From an uncultured Bacteroidaceae bacterium (GTDB lineage: Bacteria > Bacteroidota > Bacteroidia > Bacteroidales > Bacteroidaceae): a stretch of 64,000 nucleotides of DNA. Below, piece after piece: positions 53,788-61,249 of the stretch (its first letter is position 1; each line of letters begins with the position of its first letter). Below the pieces are notes generated by a model. It made no database searches. It was not told where the DNA came from and worked only from the letters and a program-made list of their open reading frames with translations. Location of the stretch: the NCBI GenBank assembly GCA_944321635.1, contig CALULY010000008.1:1-64000 (forward strand), read 5' to 3'. The translations under genes and the position numbers were made by a program.

Positions 53788-54036
53788 GCATGAACTTGAG
53801 TTTCCCGTCGGGAAAACTCCGATTGCGTCAGGCATAAAGCCGGGCAGGGTAGGGGATAAAGTTCGTTCAGAAGTTTTGTTTATATATTCAAAAGTTCTGT
53901 TTATATAAACAAAAGTTCTGAATATATAAACAGAAGTTTTGTTTTTACTTTATGTCAGACCCAATGGAAGTTTTGGTCTGACCCAATGGGATTTTGTGCC
54001 AGACCGTGTGCAAATTTATGTCCGTCACGTCGGGTT
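53788..54036. repeat. 22-bp repeat array, family A, copy 3, with 21-bp AT-rich core
   Basis: The longest copy. Left 22-bp units start at 53788, 53810, 53832 and 53854; the core is four 21-bp units at 53868, 53889, 53910 and 53931 (CAGAAGTTTTG or CAAAAGTTCTG plus an AT-rich half); right 22-bp units start at 53949, 53971, 53993 and 54015. The right units (TTTATGTCAGACCCAATGG and so on) match the reverse complement of the array at 60978-61043. Confidence 0.85.
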
Positions 54037-54069
54037 AAAAACAGGGGCGCACCGCCGGTGCGCCCCTGT
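54037..54069 (-). terminator. Rho-independent terminator of the SGNH-GNAT-carbonic anhydrase run
   Basis: A 13-bp GC-rich stem (54041-54053 with 54057-54069) and, on the minus strand, a T run (54041-54037). Confidence 0.88.
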
Positions 54070-54097
54070 CGTCTTGCGTGCCATTTGCCTCGGTGGC

Positions 54098-54967
54098 TCA
54101 GCCTTGGCCGCTGGTGAAGTAGTCTCGGATGCACTCCGCCACGCGCTTGTTGCCTTGCTCGTTGGGATGCACCTGGGTGCAGTCGCCTGCCACGTCGCCG
54201 TAGAATTGGGCGGCATTCTCATTAGTGATGCCGCTCATCGTCCACAGGTCGATAAAGTGCAGGCCGTAGTGTTCGGCTACTTCCCTGACAAGCTCGTGCT
54301 TGGGCCAGCGTTCCGCCATCTCCCACTGCTTGACTGCCTCGATGTCGGGGAATCGCGGGGAGGGGTACATCGCTGCGAAGTCGCCGGTGGGGTCCATGCC
54401 GACCTCGCAGCGGATGGGCATTATGCCTATGAGGTATATCTCCGCGTCGGGGCAGTCCCGCATCAGGTTCTCGACCATGCCTTTGTAGGCGGCGAGCGTC
54501 GAGATGCTCTTGTCCACTTGGTCGCCGCGATAGGGCGGTTCGTTGGCTACCATCTCCTCGTAGGTCGTGCCACCGTTGCCGTCGCTCACCCACGATGAGT
54601 AGGTGTCGTTGCTGGCCACGTATAGGAGGATTATGTCCGGGTCATAGTATTTCGCATCGAGCGAGCGGAGATAGATGCTGTTCGTGCTGTTTGGCTTGAC
54701 CCATGTGCCGCCTACGGCCATGGGGGCGTGGCCGTCGAGTCCGTACCTGGTCTCGCTTTCGCTCCACTCGATCCCGAGCCACTCGACGAGCCACGGCTGC
54801 CACTGGCAACATTCGGTCAGGCTGTCACCTATGGTTATGACTTTTTTGCCGCGAGTGTCGAGTGTTTGTGGTTGTTCGTCCTCAGTGTCGCATGAGGTGA
54901 ACGAGGCGAGGACAACGAGTGCCGCCGCTGCTGCCAGCACGGTCTTTATGCCGTGGGCGAGATGCAT
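54098..54967 (-). CDS. SGNH/GDSL-family lipoprotein hydrolase
   Basis: The product has a lipoprotein signal (LVVLASFTSC) and an SGNH hydrolase domain: block I IGDSLTECCQW with the nucleophile Ser, YVASNDTYSSW with the Asn of block III, and block V DCTQVHPNEQGNKRVAE with the catalytic His. The position three before that His is normally Asp; here it is Thr, with an Asp two further back. Such enzymes are esterases acting on lipids, glycans or acylated sugars. ATG at 54967 avoids an overlap with the GNAT stop; ATG at 54982 is also in frame. It is the last gene of a leftward run. Confidence 0.88.
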   Translation of the reverse strand: MHLAHGIKTVLAAAAALVVLASFTSCDTEDEQPQTLDTRGKKVITIGDSLTECCQWQPWLVEWLGIEWSESETRYGLDGHAPMAVGGTWVKPNSTNSIYLRSLDAKYYDPDIILLYVASNDTYSSWVSDGNGGTTYEEMVANEPPYRGDQVDKSISTLAAYKGMVENLMRDCPDAEIYLIGIMPIRCEVGMDPTGDFAAMYPSPRFPDIEAVKQWEMAERWPKHELVREVAEHYGLHFIDLWTMSGITNENAAQFYGDVAGDCTQVHPNEQGNKRVAECIRDYFTSGQG

Positions 54968-54969
54968 TG

Positions 54970-55278
54970 TCAGAGTGCGCATGAGCCTTCAACGCATTCG
55001 CCGTTTGCGCGGCCATTGTACTCCGGGTGTCTCTTTAGCCATGCCAGTGCGTAGGAGCAGGTGGCGACGGGCGTGAGCCTTTGCTGCAAGGCGTAGTCAT
55101 AGGCTGCCCGTACCAGTTCGGCGGCTATGCCCCTGCCACCGATGGCGGGAGGCACGATGGTGTGGCGGATGTCGAGCGCGCCGTCGTGCACTTCGTAAGC
55201 CACGTGCGCCGTCTCGCCATCTGCGGTGACGGTGAAACGGCGGGATGCTGTGTCGTGTGTGATTGTCATGTCTGCCAT
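54970..55278 (-). CDS. GNAT-related N-acetyltransferase, short YjdJ type
   Basis: The 102-residue protein belongs to the small GNAT-like family with one acetyl-CoA site: IRHTIVPPAIGGRGIAAELV carries the CoA-binding loop GGRGIA and VATCSYALAWLKRHPEY is the final strand-helix unit. Length is usual for the family. It is likely to acetylate a small molecule or protein amine; the substrate is unknown. It starts 3 bp after the carbonic anhydrase stop, so both are co-transcribed. Confidence 0.88.
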   Translation of the reverse strand: MADMTITHDTASRRFTVTADGETAHVAYEVHDGALDIRHTIVPPAIGGRGIAAELVRAAYDYALQQRLTPVATCSYALAWLKRHPEYNGRANGECVEGSCAL

Positions 55279-55281
55279 GTG

Positions 55282-55842
55282 TTATTGGTTGTCTACCGGT
55301 CTGAGTTCGCCAGTCCCGGTGTCGATGATGAATCCGTTGACCTCCACGTCCGATGGGATCAGGGGGTGGTGTTTGATGAGGCTCACGGTGTCGCTGACCG
55401 CCTTGGCCGTGTCGTCAAATCCAGTGAGCCATCCCTTGAGGTCTATGCCGCAGCGTTCAATCGTGCCGATGGTCTCCTGGCTGATGCCTCTGGAGCGCAT
55501 CTCGGCGAGCATCGCCTCGCCGCTCATGCCGTGTGCGCCGCAATTGGTGTGCGCTATGACCATGACGTTGTTGACCCCGAGCTCATAGATGGCTACCAGC
55601 AGGCTGCGTATCGCGCTGTCAAACGGGTCAGTGATGACCGCCCCGGCAAATTTGATCATCTTGACATCCCCGTTCTTCAGGCCGAGGGCGGCCGGGAGCA
55701 GGGTCGTGAGACGGGTGTCCATGCATGAGATGATGGCAGTCTTCTTGTCCGGGTACTTGCTGGTCTTGTAGCTTTCATAGGCTTTGCTCTCCACAAACTG
55801 CCTGTTGTAGGCGAGCAGCTGTTCGTTCACTTTGTTATCCAT
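55282..55842 (-). CDS. Beta-carbonic anhydrase
   Basis: The enzyme interconverts CO2 and bicarbonate. The 186 residues hold the zinc ligands Cys40 (SCMDTRL, with the Asp-Arg dyad), His98 and Cys101 (IAHTNCGAHG). It has no signal peptide and should be cytosolic, supplying bicarbonate for carboxylations in a capnophilic anaerobe. The protein is at the short end for the family. It leads the run with the GNAT and SGNH genes, only 22 bp after the frameshifted EEP gene. Confidence 0.92.
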   Translation of the reverse strand: MDNKVNEQLLAYNRQFVESKAYESYKTSKYPDKKTAIISCMDTRLTTLLPAALGLKNGDVKMIKFAGAVITDPFDSAIRSLLVAIYELGVNNVMVIAHTNCGAHGMSGEAMLAEMRSRGISQETIGTIERCGIDLKGWLTGFDDTAKAVSDTVSLIKHHPLIPSDVEVNGFIIDTGTGELRPVDNQ

Positions 55843-55863
55843 TGTCTTATGGTTTGTCGTTTG

Positions 55864-56744
55864 TCATTCTGTCGTTGTTTGCGCCGGGCAGGCGAGTGTG
55901 GTGATGACGGGGTTGTGGTCGGACATGAGCGTGCCGGATGTGCTCTCGTCCGGGATTTCCGTCCTTTGTACGTCGAATGCAGGGGAGACGAAGATGTAGT
56001 CTATCTTCTGCCTCTCGCCCTCGGGGATGCGGTCAAAGTCGTGGTAGGTGTATGCCACTCCTGTCTTTTCGTCCGCCACCGCATAGCTGTCAACGAGCAC
56101 GCCTGGCATGGATGTCGCACGTTTGTATGCCTCTGACTCGGCGTTGACGTTGAAATCACCTGTCAAGATGGCCGGTGCCTCGCCGGCTATCGTGTCGAGT
56201 CTTTGCATGATGAGGGCGACACCATTGTTTTGCGCCTCTATGCCAACGTGGTCAAGGTGGGTGTTGACGAAGCATATCTCATTGCCTGTCTCGTTGTCAT
56301 GCAGCTTTGCCCATGTCGCAATGCGGGTGCAAGCGCCGTCCCAGCCTATGAACCCTGCGCTGTCGGGATGCTGTGACAGCCAGAAAACGCCGTCATCAAG
56401 CAGTTTGAACCGTTCTTTGCCCAGAACACAGGTGCGAATTCCCCCGCTTCCTTGCCGTCGTCACGCCCCACTCCGACGTGGGCATAGCCGGGCAATGTCT
56501 CTGTCAAGTCGTGCAGCTGGTGGACAAGCACTTCCTGCAAGCCGAAGATGTCTGGGTGCGTCGCATTGATGAACTTGGCAATCGTGTCCCGCCTCGTGTC
56601 CCAGCTGTTGAGGCTGTCGCCCGCATTGTCGTAGCGGACGTTGAAAGTCATGACCTTCAACTGTGGTCCTGATTCCTTCTCTTGGCATGAGCCGATGAGA
56701 GCCGCGATGATGGCCGCGGCAAGCATGGATGTTGATTTCTTCAT
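55864..56744 (-). pseudogene. Endonuclease/exonuclease/phosphatase-family lipoprotein, frameshifted
   Basis: Two reading frames together make one EEP protein. The first (56744 to about 56425) gives a lipoprotein signal (AALIGSC), LKVMTFNVRYDNAGDSLNSW, IFGLQEVLVHQL with the catalytic Glu and GEFAPVFW. Then, at about 56416-56425, the frame is lost; the next frame continues RFKLLDDGVFWLSQHPDSAG, FVNTHLDHVG, ILTGDFNVN, IDYIFVSP and MSDHNPVI, with all catalytic residues. One missing base near TGGGCAAAG accounts for this. Either the gene is broken or the assembly has a one-base error; there is no long repeat that would suggest programmed slippage. Members of this family in Bacteroidales hydrolyse phosphate esters or nucleic acids. 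Confidence 0.85.
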
Positions 56745-56769
56745 GGTGCAATGTCGGTTGGTTGAGGTG

Positions 56770-56777
56770 CAAATGTA
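56770..56777 (-). promoter_or_regulatory. -7 element of the EEP-carbonic anhydrase run
   Basis: Reads TACATTTG leftward, exact match, 25 bases before the EEP start codon. Confidence 0.5.
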
Positions 56778-56816
56778 GGAAAAGCATCATTTCTTTTAGT
56801 TTTTTCCTTTATTTTA

Positions 56817-56847
56817 TTTGCACGTTAAAATAATATGCCTACTTTTG
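56817..56847 (+). promoter_or_regulatory. tRNA operon promoter
   Basis: TTTG (56817-56820), 19 bp, TACTTTTG (56840-56847): both boxes exact, 19 bases before the first tRNA. Confidence 0.85.
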
Positions 56848-56866
56848 CACCGTCATTAAAAGGAAC

Positions 56867-56939
56867 GCCAAATTGGCTCAGTTGGTAGAGCATTTCATTC
56901 GTAATGAAAGGGTCGCCGGTTCGAGTCCGGCATTTGGCT
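56867..56939 (+). tRNA. tRNA-Thr (CGT)
   Basis: A full cloverleaf: acceptor GCCAAAT with ATTTGGC, D arm with GGTAGAGC, anticodon stem TTTCA/TGAAA with loop TTCGTAA giving anticodon CGT, T arm GCCGG-TTCGAGT-CCGGC. The 3' CCA is not encoded. Confidence 0.95.
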
Positions 56940-56947
56940 CAAGCAAT

Positions 56948-57020
56948 GGCGCCTTCGTCTAGTGGCCTAGGACGTGGCCCTCTCACGGCTAAAACACGGG
57001 TTCGATTCCCGTAGGCGCTA
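56948..57020 (+). tRNA. tRNA-Glu (CTC)
   Basis: Acceptor GGCGCCT with AGGCGCT (a G-T pair at the end), anticodon stem TGGCC/GGCTA with loop CTCTCAC giving anticodon CTC, T arm ACGGG-TTCGATT-CCCGT, discriminator A. Eight bases separate it from tRNA-Thr; both share a promoter and terminator. CCA is not encoded. Confidence 0.93.
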
Positions 57021-57034
57021 CACTTTCAAAAGCA

Positions 57035-57065
57035 AGCCGACGCTCCGTTAGCGTCGGCTTTTTTG
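57035..57065 (+). terminator. Terminator of the tRNA operon
   Basis: A perfect 10-bp stem (57035-57044 with 57050-57059) followed by a T run. It lies before map, whose transcription might in part read through. Confidence 0.9.
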
Positions 57066-57100
57066 TTTTTCATCTGACAAACAGGCCAAAAACGTTGATT

Positions 57101-57937
57101 ATGGGAAAAGGCAAGTACGACTTCATCGACAAGGAAATCATTGAGAAAATCGAGTACTACAAGAGCCGTGGGCATCGCGTCCCTAAGCTCTCGATGATAA
57201 AAACGCCCGAGCAGATCGAAGGGATAAGAGCCAGCGGCGTGATCAACACCGGTGTCCTCGACCTCGTTGCAAGCGAAATCCATGCAGGCATGACCACGCT
57301 GGAGATAGACAAGCTCGTGCACGACTACACATTCGACCACGGGGCAGTGCCCGCGCCGCTCAACTATGAGGGATTCCCCAAGAGCGTGTGCACATCGGTC
57401 AACGAAGTTGTCTGCCACGGCATACCCAATGAGTTTGAAGTGCTGGAGGAGGGCGACATCATCAACGTCGATGTCTCCACTATATATAAAGGATATTACA
57501 GCGACGCCTCACGTATGTTTGTCATAGGCCAGGCGAAACCGCGCGTGCAAAAGCTTGTCGATGTCGCCCGCGAGGCTCTCAAGGTGGGGATACAAGAGGC
57601 GCAACCCTACGCTTTCCTCGGCAACATCGGCAACGCCATCGAGACGTTGGCGCGGCAGCACCATTTTTCTGTCGTGACGGATTTCTGCGGTCACGGTGTC
57701 GGCTTGGAATTTCACGAGGAACCAGAAGTGGAGCACGTGGGGACAAGAGGCAGGGGAATGCTCATCGTCCCGGGGATGGTCTTCACCATCGAACCGATGA
57801 TCAACATGGGTGTCCCCGATGTTTTCATAGACGAAGAGGACGGTTGGACCGTAGTCACCGAGGATGAGAAGCCGTCTGCCCAGTGGGAACACACGATTGC
57901 CATCACCCCTGACGGCAATGAGATCTTGACCTACTGA
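57101..57937 (+). CDS. map: Methionine aminopeptidase, type I
   Basis: The enzyme removes the initiator Met from new proteins. The 278-residue form has a short N-terminal extension (about 1-35) and the M24 domain with all five metal ligands: two Asp in INVDVSTIYKGYYSDASRMF, His in CGHGVGLEFHEEP, Glu in VFTIEPMINMG and Glu in QWEHTIAIT. ATG at 57101 is used; a TTG two codons upstream is in frame. It follows the tRNA operon terminator by about 40 bp. A weak hairpin (57946-57952 with 57957-57963) follows the stop. Confidence 0.95.
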   Translation: MGKGKYDFIDKEIIEKIEYYKSRGHRVPKLSMIKTPEQIEGIRASGVINTGVLDLVASEIHAGMTTLEIDKLVHDYTFDHGAVPAPLNYEGFPKSVCTSVNEVVCHGIPNEFEVLEEGDIINVDVSTIYKGYYSDASRMFVIGQAKPRVQKLVDVAREALKVGIQEAQPYAFLGNIGNAIETLARQHHFSVVTDFCGHGVGLEFHEEPEVEHVGTRGRGMLIVPGMVFTIEPMINMGVPDVFIDEEDGWTVVTEDEKPSAQWEHTIAITPDGNEILTY

Positions 57938-57971
57938 CGTGGCAACCATGGCCGCAGCCATGGAATGCTTT

Positions 57972-58037
57972 GTTGGTGCCGACAACAAGCATTGTCAGTG
58001 CTAACAACAACCTTTGCAAGTGCGACTAACAAAGCAC
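57972..58037. repeat. 22-bp repeat array, family B, copy 3
   Basis: Three units of 22 bp start at 57972, 57994 and 58016 (GTTGGTGCCGACAAC, GTCAGTGCTAACAAC, GCAAGTGCGACTAAC). The first is a clean palindrome. It lies between map and the DUF2461 gene. Confidence 0.7.
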
Positions 58038-58141
58038 TCTGTTTCGCTGTCGTCCGGTCCCGTCATCGCGGCTCTTGATGCCGGGTGCGTTGCATTTGCA
58101 TACGGAAAGGTTTAAATTCGCCACTGATTAAAACTTTTGCA

Positions 58142-58819
58142 ATGAAGGAAGTCATCTCATTCCTCGCGGGATTGCAGGCAAACAATGACCGCGAGTGGTT
58201 CAACGCCCACAAGGACGACTACCGTGCGGCGCAACAGCGGTTCAATGAGTTTACAGAGGCCTTGATAGCTGGGATTTCCAGTTTCGACGGGTCTGTGTCT
58301 GGCTTGCAGGTCAAGGACTGCACGTATAGGATCTACCGCGACACCCGCTTTTCCAACGACAAAAGCCCGTACAAATGCCACATGGGCGCGTTCATTTGCC
58401 CTGGTGGGAAGAAGTCGGGCATGGCAGGCTATTACTTCCAGGTAGGACCGGACGACGACGGATATGATGCGGGCAACATGCTTGCGTCTGGCCATTACTG
58501 CATCGAGCCCGCCGCTCTAAGGGTGTTGCGTGAGGACATAACCTATGGCGGGAGCGACTTCGCTGATGCCGTCGCGGCGGCCAAGGGGTTCGAGCTCGAC
58601 GAGGAAGGCAAGCTCAAGCGCGTCCCAAACGGCTATCCCAAGGATTGCCAATGGGCTGAATACCTGAAATTCCGCACCTACTGCCTTGTCAAAAGCCCTG
58701 GAAGGACCTATGTCACCCGCCCCGGCCTGCTGGGCAGGCTGCTGGAAGACTTCAAGGCGACTAAGCCATTCCTGGACTTCGTTAACAGGGCAATCGCCTA
58801 TTCGCGCAACCCCGACTGA
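58142..58819 (+). CDS. DUF2461 family protein
   Basis: The 225-residue cytosolic protein matches DUF2461 (TIGR02453): FLAGLQANNDREWFNAHKDD at the start, YRIYRDTRFSNDKSPYKCHM and GYYFQVGPDD. ATG at 58142 (MKEVISFLAG) is the family start; the frame is open from 58085. The family is widespread in bacteria and fungi and has no assigned function. It seems to be transcribed alone. Confidence 0.9.
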   Translation: MKEVISFLAGLQANNDREWFNAHKDDYRAAQQRFNEFTEALIAGISSFDGSVSGLQVKDCTYRIYRDTRFSNDKSPYKCHMGAFICPGGKKSGMAGYYFQVGPDDDGYDAGNMLASGHYCIEPAALRVLREDITYGGSDFADAVAAAKGFELDEEGKLKRVPNGYPKDCQWAEYLKFRTYCLVKSPGRTYVTRPGLLGRLLEDFKATKPFLDFVNRAIAYSRNPD

Positions 58820-58905
58820 CCGTCTTGGGTGCAGGCCGGTTTGTTGCCTGATGTAACGTCACACCAGTTAAACATTGTCGTAGCGTCGTTGTAATTTCCC
58901 GGCAT

Positions 58906-58913
58906 TACATTTG
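58906..58913 (+). promoter_or_regulatory. -7 element of the GDPD gene
   Basis: TACATTTG, exact match, 25 bases before the ATG; no -33 box is clear. Confidence 0.5.
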
Positions 58914-58938
58914 GCGTGTAACAAATGCACGTCAATAT

Positions 58939-59853
58939 ATGAATGTAAGAATGCAATGCGCTGCGGCAGCTCTTGCCATGGCGGCAGCCTTTTGCGGTTG
59001 TGGCAGTTCGACCGGAGACAGCACCCCAATCATCCATGCCCATCGCGGCGGTGCGGCATTGTTCCCCGAGAATACTATCGAGGCAATGCTCGGGTCGGTC
59101 AGGATGGGTGTCCCCGTGCTCGAATTGGATTTGCACATCACCCGCGACAGTGTGGTCGTTGTGTCCCACGATGCCTCCTTGCCTGCTTGTCGCACACTGA
59201 CGGTCGAAGGGGACACGTTGGTGGCGGGTGACGGTCTCGCTTACAGCATATACTCCATGGATTATGACAGCCTTTCGCGTTTTGACGTGGGAAGCCTGCC
59301 AGATCCGCGATGGCCGCGCCGTGTGAACATGGCTTGCGGCGTGCCTCGCCTTAGCGACCTCGTTGACTCGGTCGAGCAGATGTCCGCTCGCTTGGGACGC
59401 CATCCAGTCGGTTACAACATCGAGATAAAGTCCGCGCCGTCAAAGGATTGCGTCCTGACACCTGACTACCGCACATTTGCCGACGAGTGCATGAAGGTCT
59501 TGTCGTCAAAGAACCTTGGCAGCAGGCTGACAATCCAATGCTTTGACGTGAGGACGTTGGATTACCTCAGGGCCAAGTACCCGGCACTCTGCTTGTCCTA
59601 TCTGGTCGAGGACACTGTTTTGTCGTTTGAGGAACAGCTCGGCTTGCTGGATTTCGTCCCGCAATATTATAGCCCCGAGAGCTCCATGCTCACCCGTGAA
59701 ATCGTTGACAAGGCGCATGAGATGGGCATGAAAGTGCTGCCATGGACCGTTGACAGCAAGCAGGAAGCCTTGAGGCTGAAAGGCCTGGGCGTCGATGGCA
59801 TAATCACCGATTGCCCCGACAGCATGGCAGTGTGGCTTGGCGGCGGCAATTGA
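58939..59853 (+). CDS. Glycerophosphodiester phosphodiesterase-family lipoprotein
   Basis: The 304-residue product has an export signal with a Cys (Phe-Cys-Gly-Cys) that may be a lipobox, then a GDPD TIM barrel: HAHRGGAALFPENTIEAM with the first catalytic His and Arg and metal Glu, VLELDLHITRDSVVVVSHDA with the metal Asp and second His, YNIEIKSAP, and the closing VLPWTVDS and GVDGIITDCPD motifs. It hydrolyses glycerophosphodiesters from phospholipid turnover to glycerol-3-phosphate and an alcohol. An alternative start lies at 58951. It converges on the EamA gene. Confidence 0.93.
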   Translation: MNVRMQCAAAALAMAAAFCGCGSSTGDSTPIIHAHRGGAALFPENTIEAMLGSVRMGVPVLELDLHITRDSVVVVSHDASLPACRTLTVEGDTLVAGDGLAYSIYSMDYDSLSRFDVGSLPDPRWPRRVNMACGVPRLSDLVDSVEQMSARLGRHPVGYNIEIKSAPSKDCVLTPDYRTFADECMKVLSSKNLGSRLTIQCFDVRTLDYLRAKYPALCLSYLVEDTVLSFEEQLGLLDFVPQYYSPESSMLTREIVDKAHEMGMKVLPWTVDSKQEALRLKGLGVDGIITDCPDSMAVWLGGGN

Positions 59854-59880
59854 CGGCCGGCGGACGATGAAAACCGGCCG
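59854..59880. terminator. Hairpin between convergent GDPD and EamA genes
   Basis: A 7-bp stem (59854-59860 with 59874-59880), all G and C, with no T run. A weak terminator at best. Confidence 0.4.
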
Positions 59881-59881
59881 C

Positions 59882-60841
59882 TCAATGCTTGTGGTGCGGC
59901 CACAATCCCTTTTTCAACGGCAGACGCGGGAATAGTTTCCTGAAGCGCACCATCTGCTGCGTGATGTTGCCACCGGCGATGACGAGCGTGACGGCGATGA
60001 TGATCAACGCCAGGCCGAGCCATTCGCGTTGCGTCAACGACTCGTCAAACACGGTCAGCCCGACCGCGATGGCCGTCACCGGCTCCAACGCGCCGAGGAT
60101 GGCGGTGGGCGTCGAGCCGATGTACTGGATGGCACTCGTCGTGCAGAGGAACGAGATGGCGGTCGGGAACACTGCCAACGCCACAAGGTTGCCCCACAGC
60201 CACCATTCGCCCGGGACGGTAATCCTGCCGTCCGTGTACAATCTGAAGATGAACAACGACAACCCGAACAGCAGCACGTAGAACGTCACCGTCAACGTCG
60301 CCACATTCTTGAGCGAAGTCTGGTTGATGCCGACGAGATATATGGCGTATGTCAACGCCGAGACCATCACAAGCGCGGTGCCCGTCAGGCTCAGCGACGC
60401 GCCGTCCTCACCCTTGTAGAGCAGGCCGATGCCCGCCACGGCCAGGACGATGCAAATGACGGTCTGCACCGTCGGTTTTTCCTTGAATGCGAATGCCATG
60501 ATCAGCGCAACGAGGATGGGATAGACGAACAGCAGCGTCGAGGCTATCCCAGCCTCCATGTGCTTGTAACTCTGGAAAAGCGTCAACGACGACACCGCCA
60601 CGAGCAGCCCCATGACGATGAGCTGGAACACATTCTTGCGCCGCACCCTGAAACTACGCCCACGGGCCTTGAGCATCACGCCCAGGATGGGGATTGCAAA
60701 AAGATAACGGAAGAAGAGTACCGAGTCCGCATCCATGCCCGACTCGTAAAGGGGCAGGGCGAACAGCGGGTTGAGCCCGTAAGTCGTAGCCGCAATGATG
60801 CCGAGCACGTAGCCCTTGGCCTTGTCGCTGATGTTTGCCAT
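59882..60841 (-). CDS. EamA-family (DMT) transporter
   Basis: The 319-residue protein has ten hydrophobic segments in two EamA repeats (YVLGIIAATTYGLNPLFALP and ALVMVSALTYAIYLVGINQT start the halves), with ILGALEPVTAIAVGLTVFDE as the conserved EPV motif of the second half. It should export a metabolite or amino acid. ATG at 60841 is chosen since it starts just before the first helix and fits the promoter at 60876-60906; the frame upstream runs into repeat DNA. Confidence 0.9.
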   Translation of the reverse strand: MANISDKAKGYVLGIIAATTYGLNPLFALPLYESGMDADSVLFFRYLFAIPILGVMLKARGRSFRVRRKNVFQLIVMGLLVAVSSLTLFQSYKHMEAGIASTLLFVYPILVALIMAFAFKEKPTVQTVICIVLAVAGIGLLYKGEDGASLSLTGTALVMVSALTYAIYLVGINQTSLKNVATLTVTFYVLLFGLSLFIFRLYTDGRITVPGEWWLWGNLVALAVFPTAISFLCTTSAIQYIGSTPTAILGALEPVTAIAVGLTVFDESLTQREWLGLALIIIAVTLVIAGGNITQQMVRFRKLFPRLPLKKGLWPHHKH

Positions 60842-60875
60842 GATCGTGATTGTGCTATTCACATTAAATGCGCGG

Positions 60876-60906
60876 CAAATGTACTCCAACCTCCAAACAT
60901 GGCAAA
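60876..60906 (-). promoter_or_regulatory. Promoter of the EamA transporter gene
   Basis: Leftward: TTTG (60906-60903), 19 bp, TACATTTG (60883-60876). Both boxes exact; the ATG at 60841 follows after 34 bases. Confidence 0.82.
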
Positions 60907-60977
60907 GCCGCAGGCAAATCCAGTGACGCGGCAGCCATGCGAAAGCCTCGTCAGGTCCAAACGGCACTTATGCCGGG

Positions 60978-61160
60978 CATAAACTCCCGCACGGTCAGAC
61001 ACAAAGTCCCGTTGGGTCGGACATAAACTTCCATTGGGTCTGACATAAAGTAAAAACAAAACTTCTGAATGAACTTTGTGTACGGAGGAAACCAACTTTG
61101 GGCACCGGGCAAGCGGACTTTGCCCGGTGAGTGTCCGGGTTTATGTCTGGCATCGAGAGG
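60978..61160. repeat. 22-bp repeat array, family A, copy 4
   Basis: Left units of 22 bp start CATAAACTCCCG, CACAAAGTCCCG, CATAAACTTCC and CATAAAGTAAAAAC at 60978, 61000, 61022 and 61044; right units start ACTTTGTG, ACTTTGGG, ACTTTGCC and GTTTATGTC at 61073, 61095, 61117 and 61139. The centre holds one 21-bp core unit (61047-61067). It fills the gap between the EamA gene and the DUF262-HNH gene. Confidence 0.85.
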
Positions 61161-61195
61161 TTGCAGGCATGGCATCACCGTCCATTAAGACAGAT

Positions 61196-61224
61196 GCGGC
61201 GGGCCGGATGTCCTGGCCCGCCGC
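61196..61224 (-). terminator. Hairpin downstream of the DUF262-HNH gene
   Basis: A perfect 10-bp GC-rich stem (61196-61205 with 61215-61224), 26 bp past the stop. The downstream bases on the minus strand (TCTGTCTTAA) are only partly T. Confidence 0.65.
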
Positions 61225-61249
61225 GCTTTACCCTTGCCGTGGCTGCCGG

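Noticed and set aside
60029..60982. Open frame of 317 codons antisense to the EamA gene
   Set aside because: Composition is Arg/Gln/His-rich without hydrophobic segments; the other strand encodes ten clear membrane helices and has an exact promoter.
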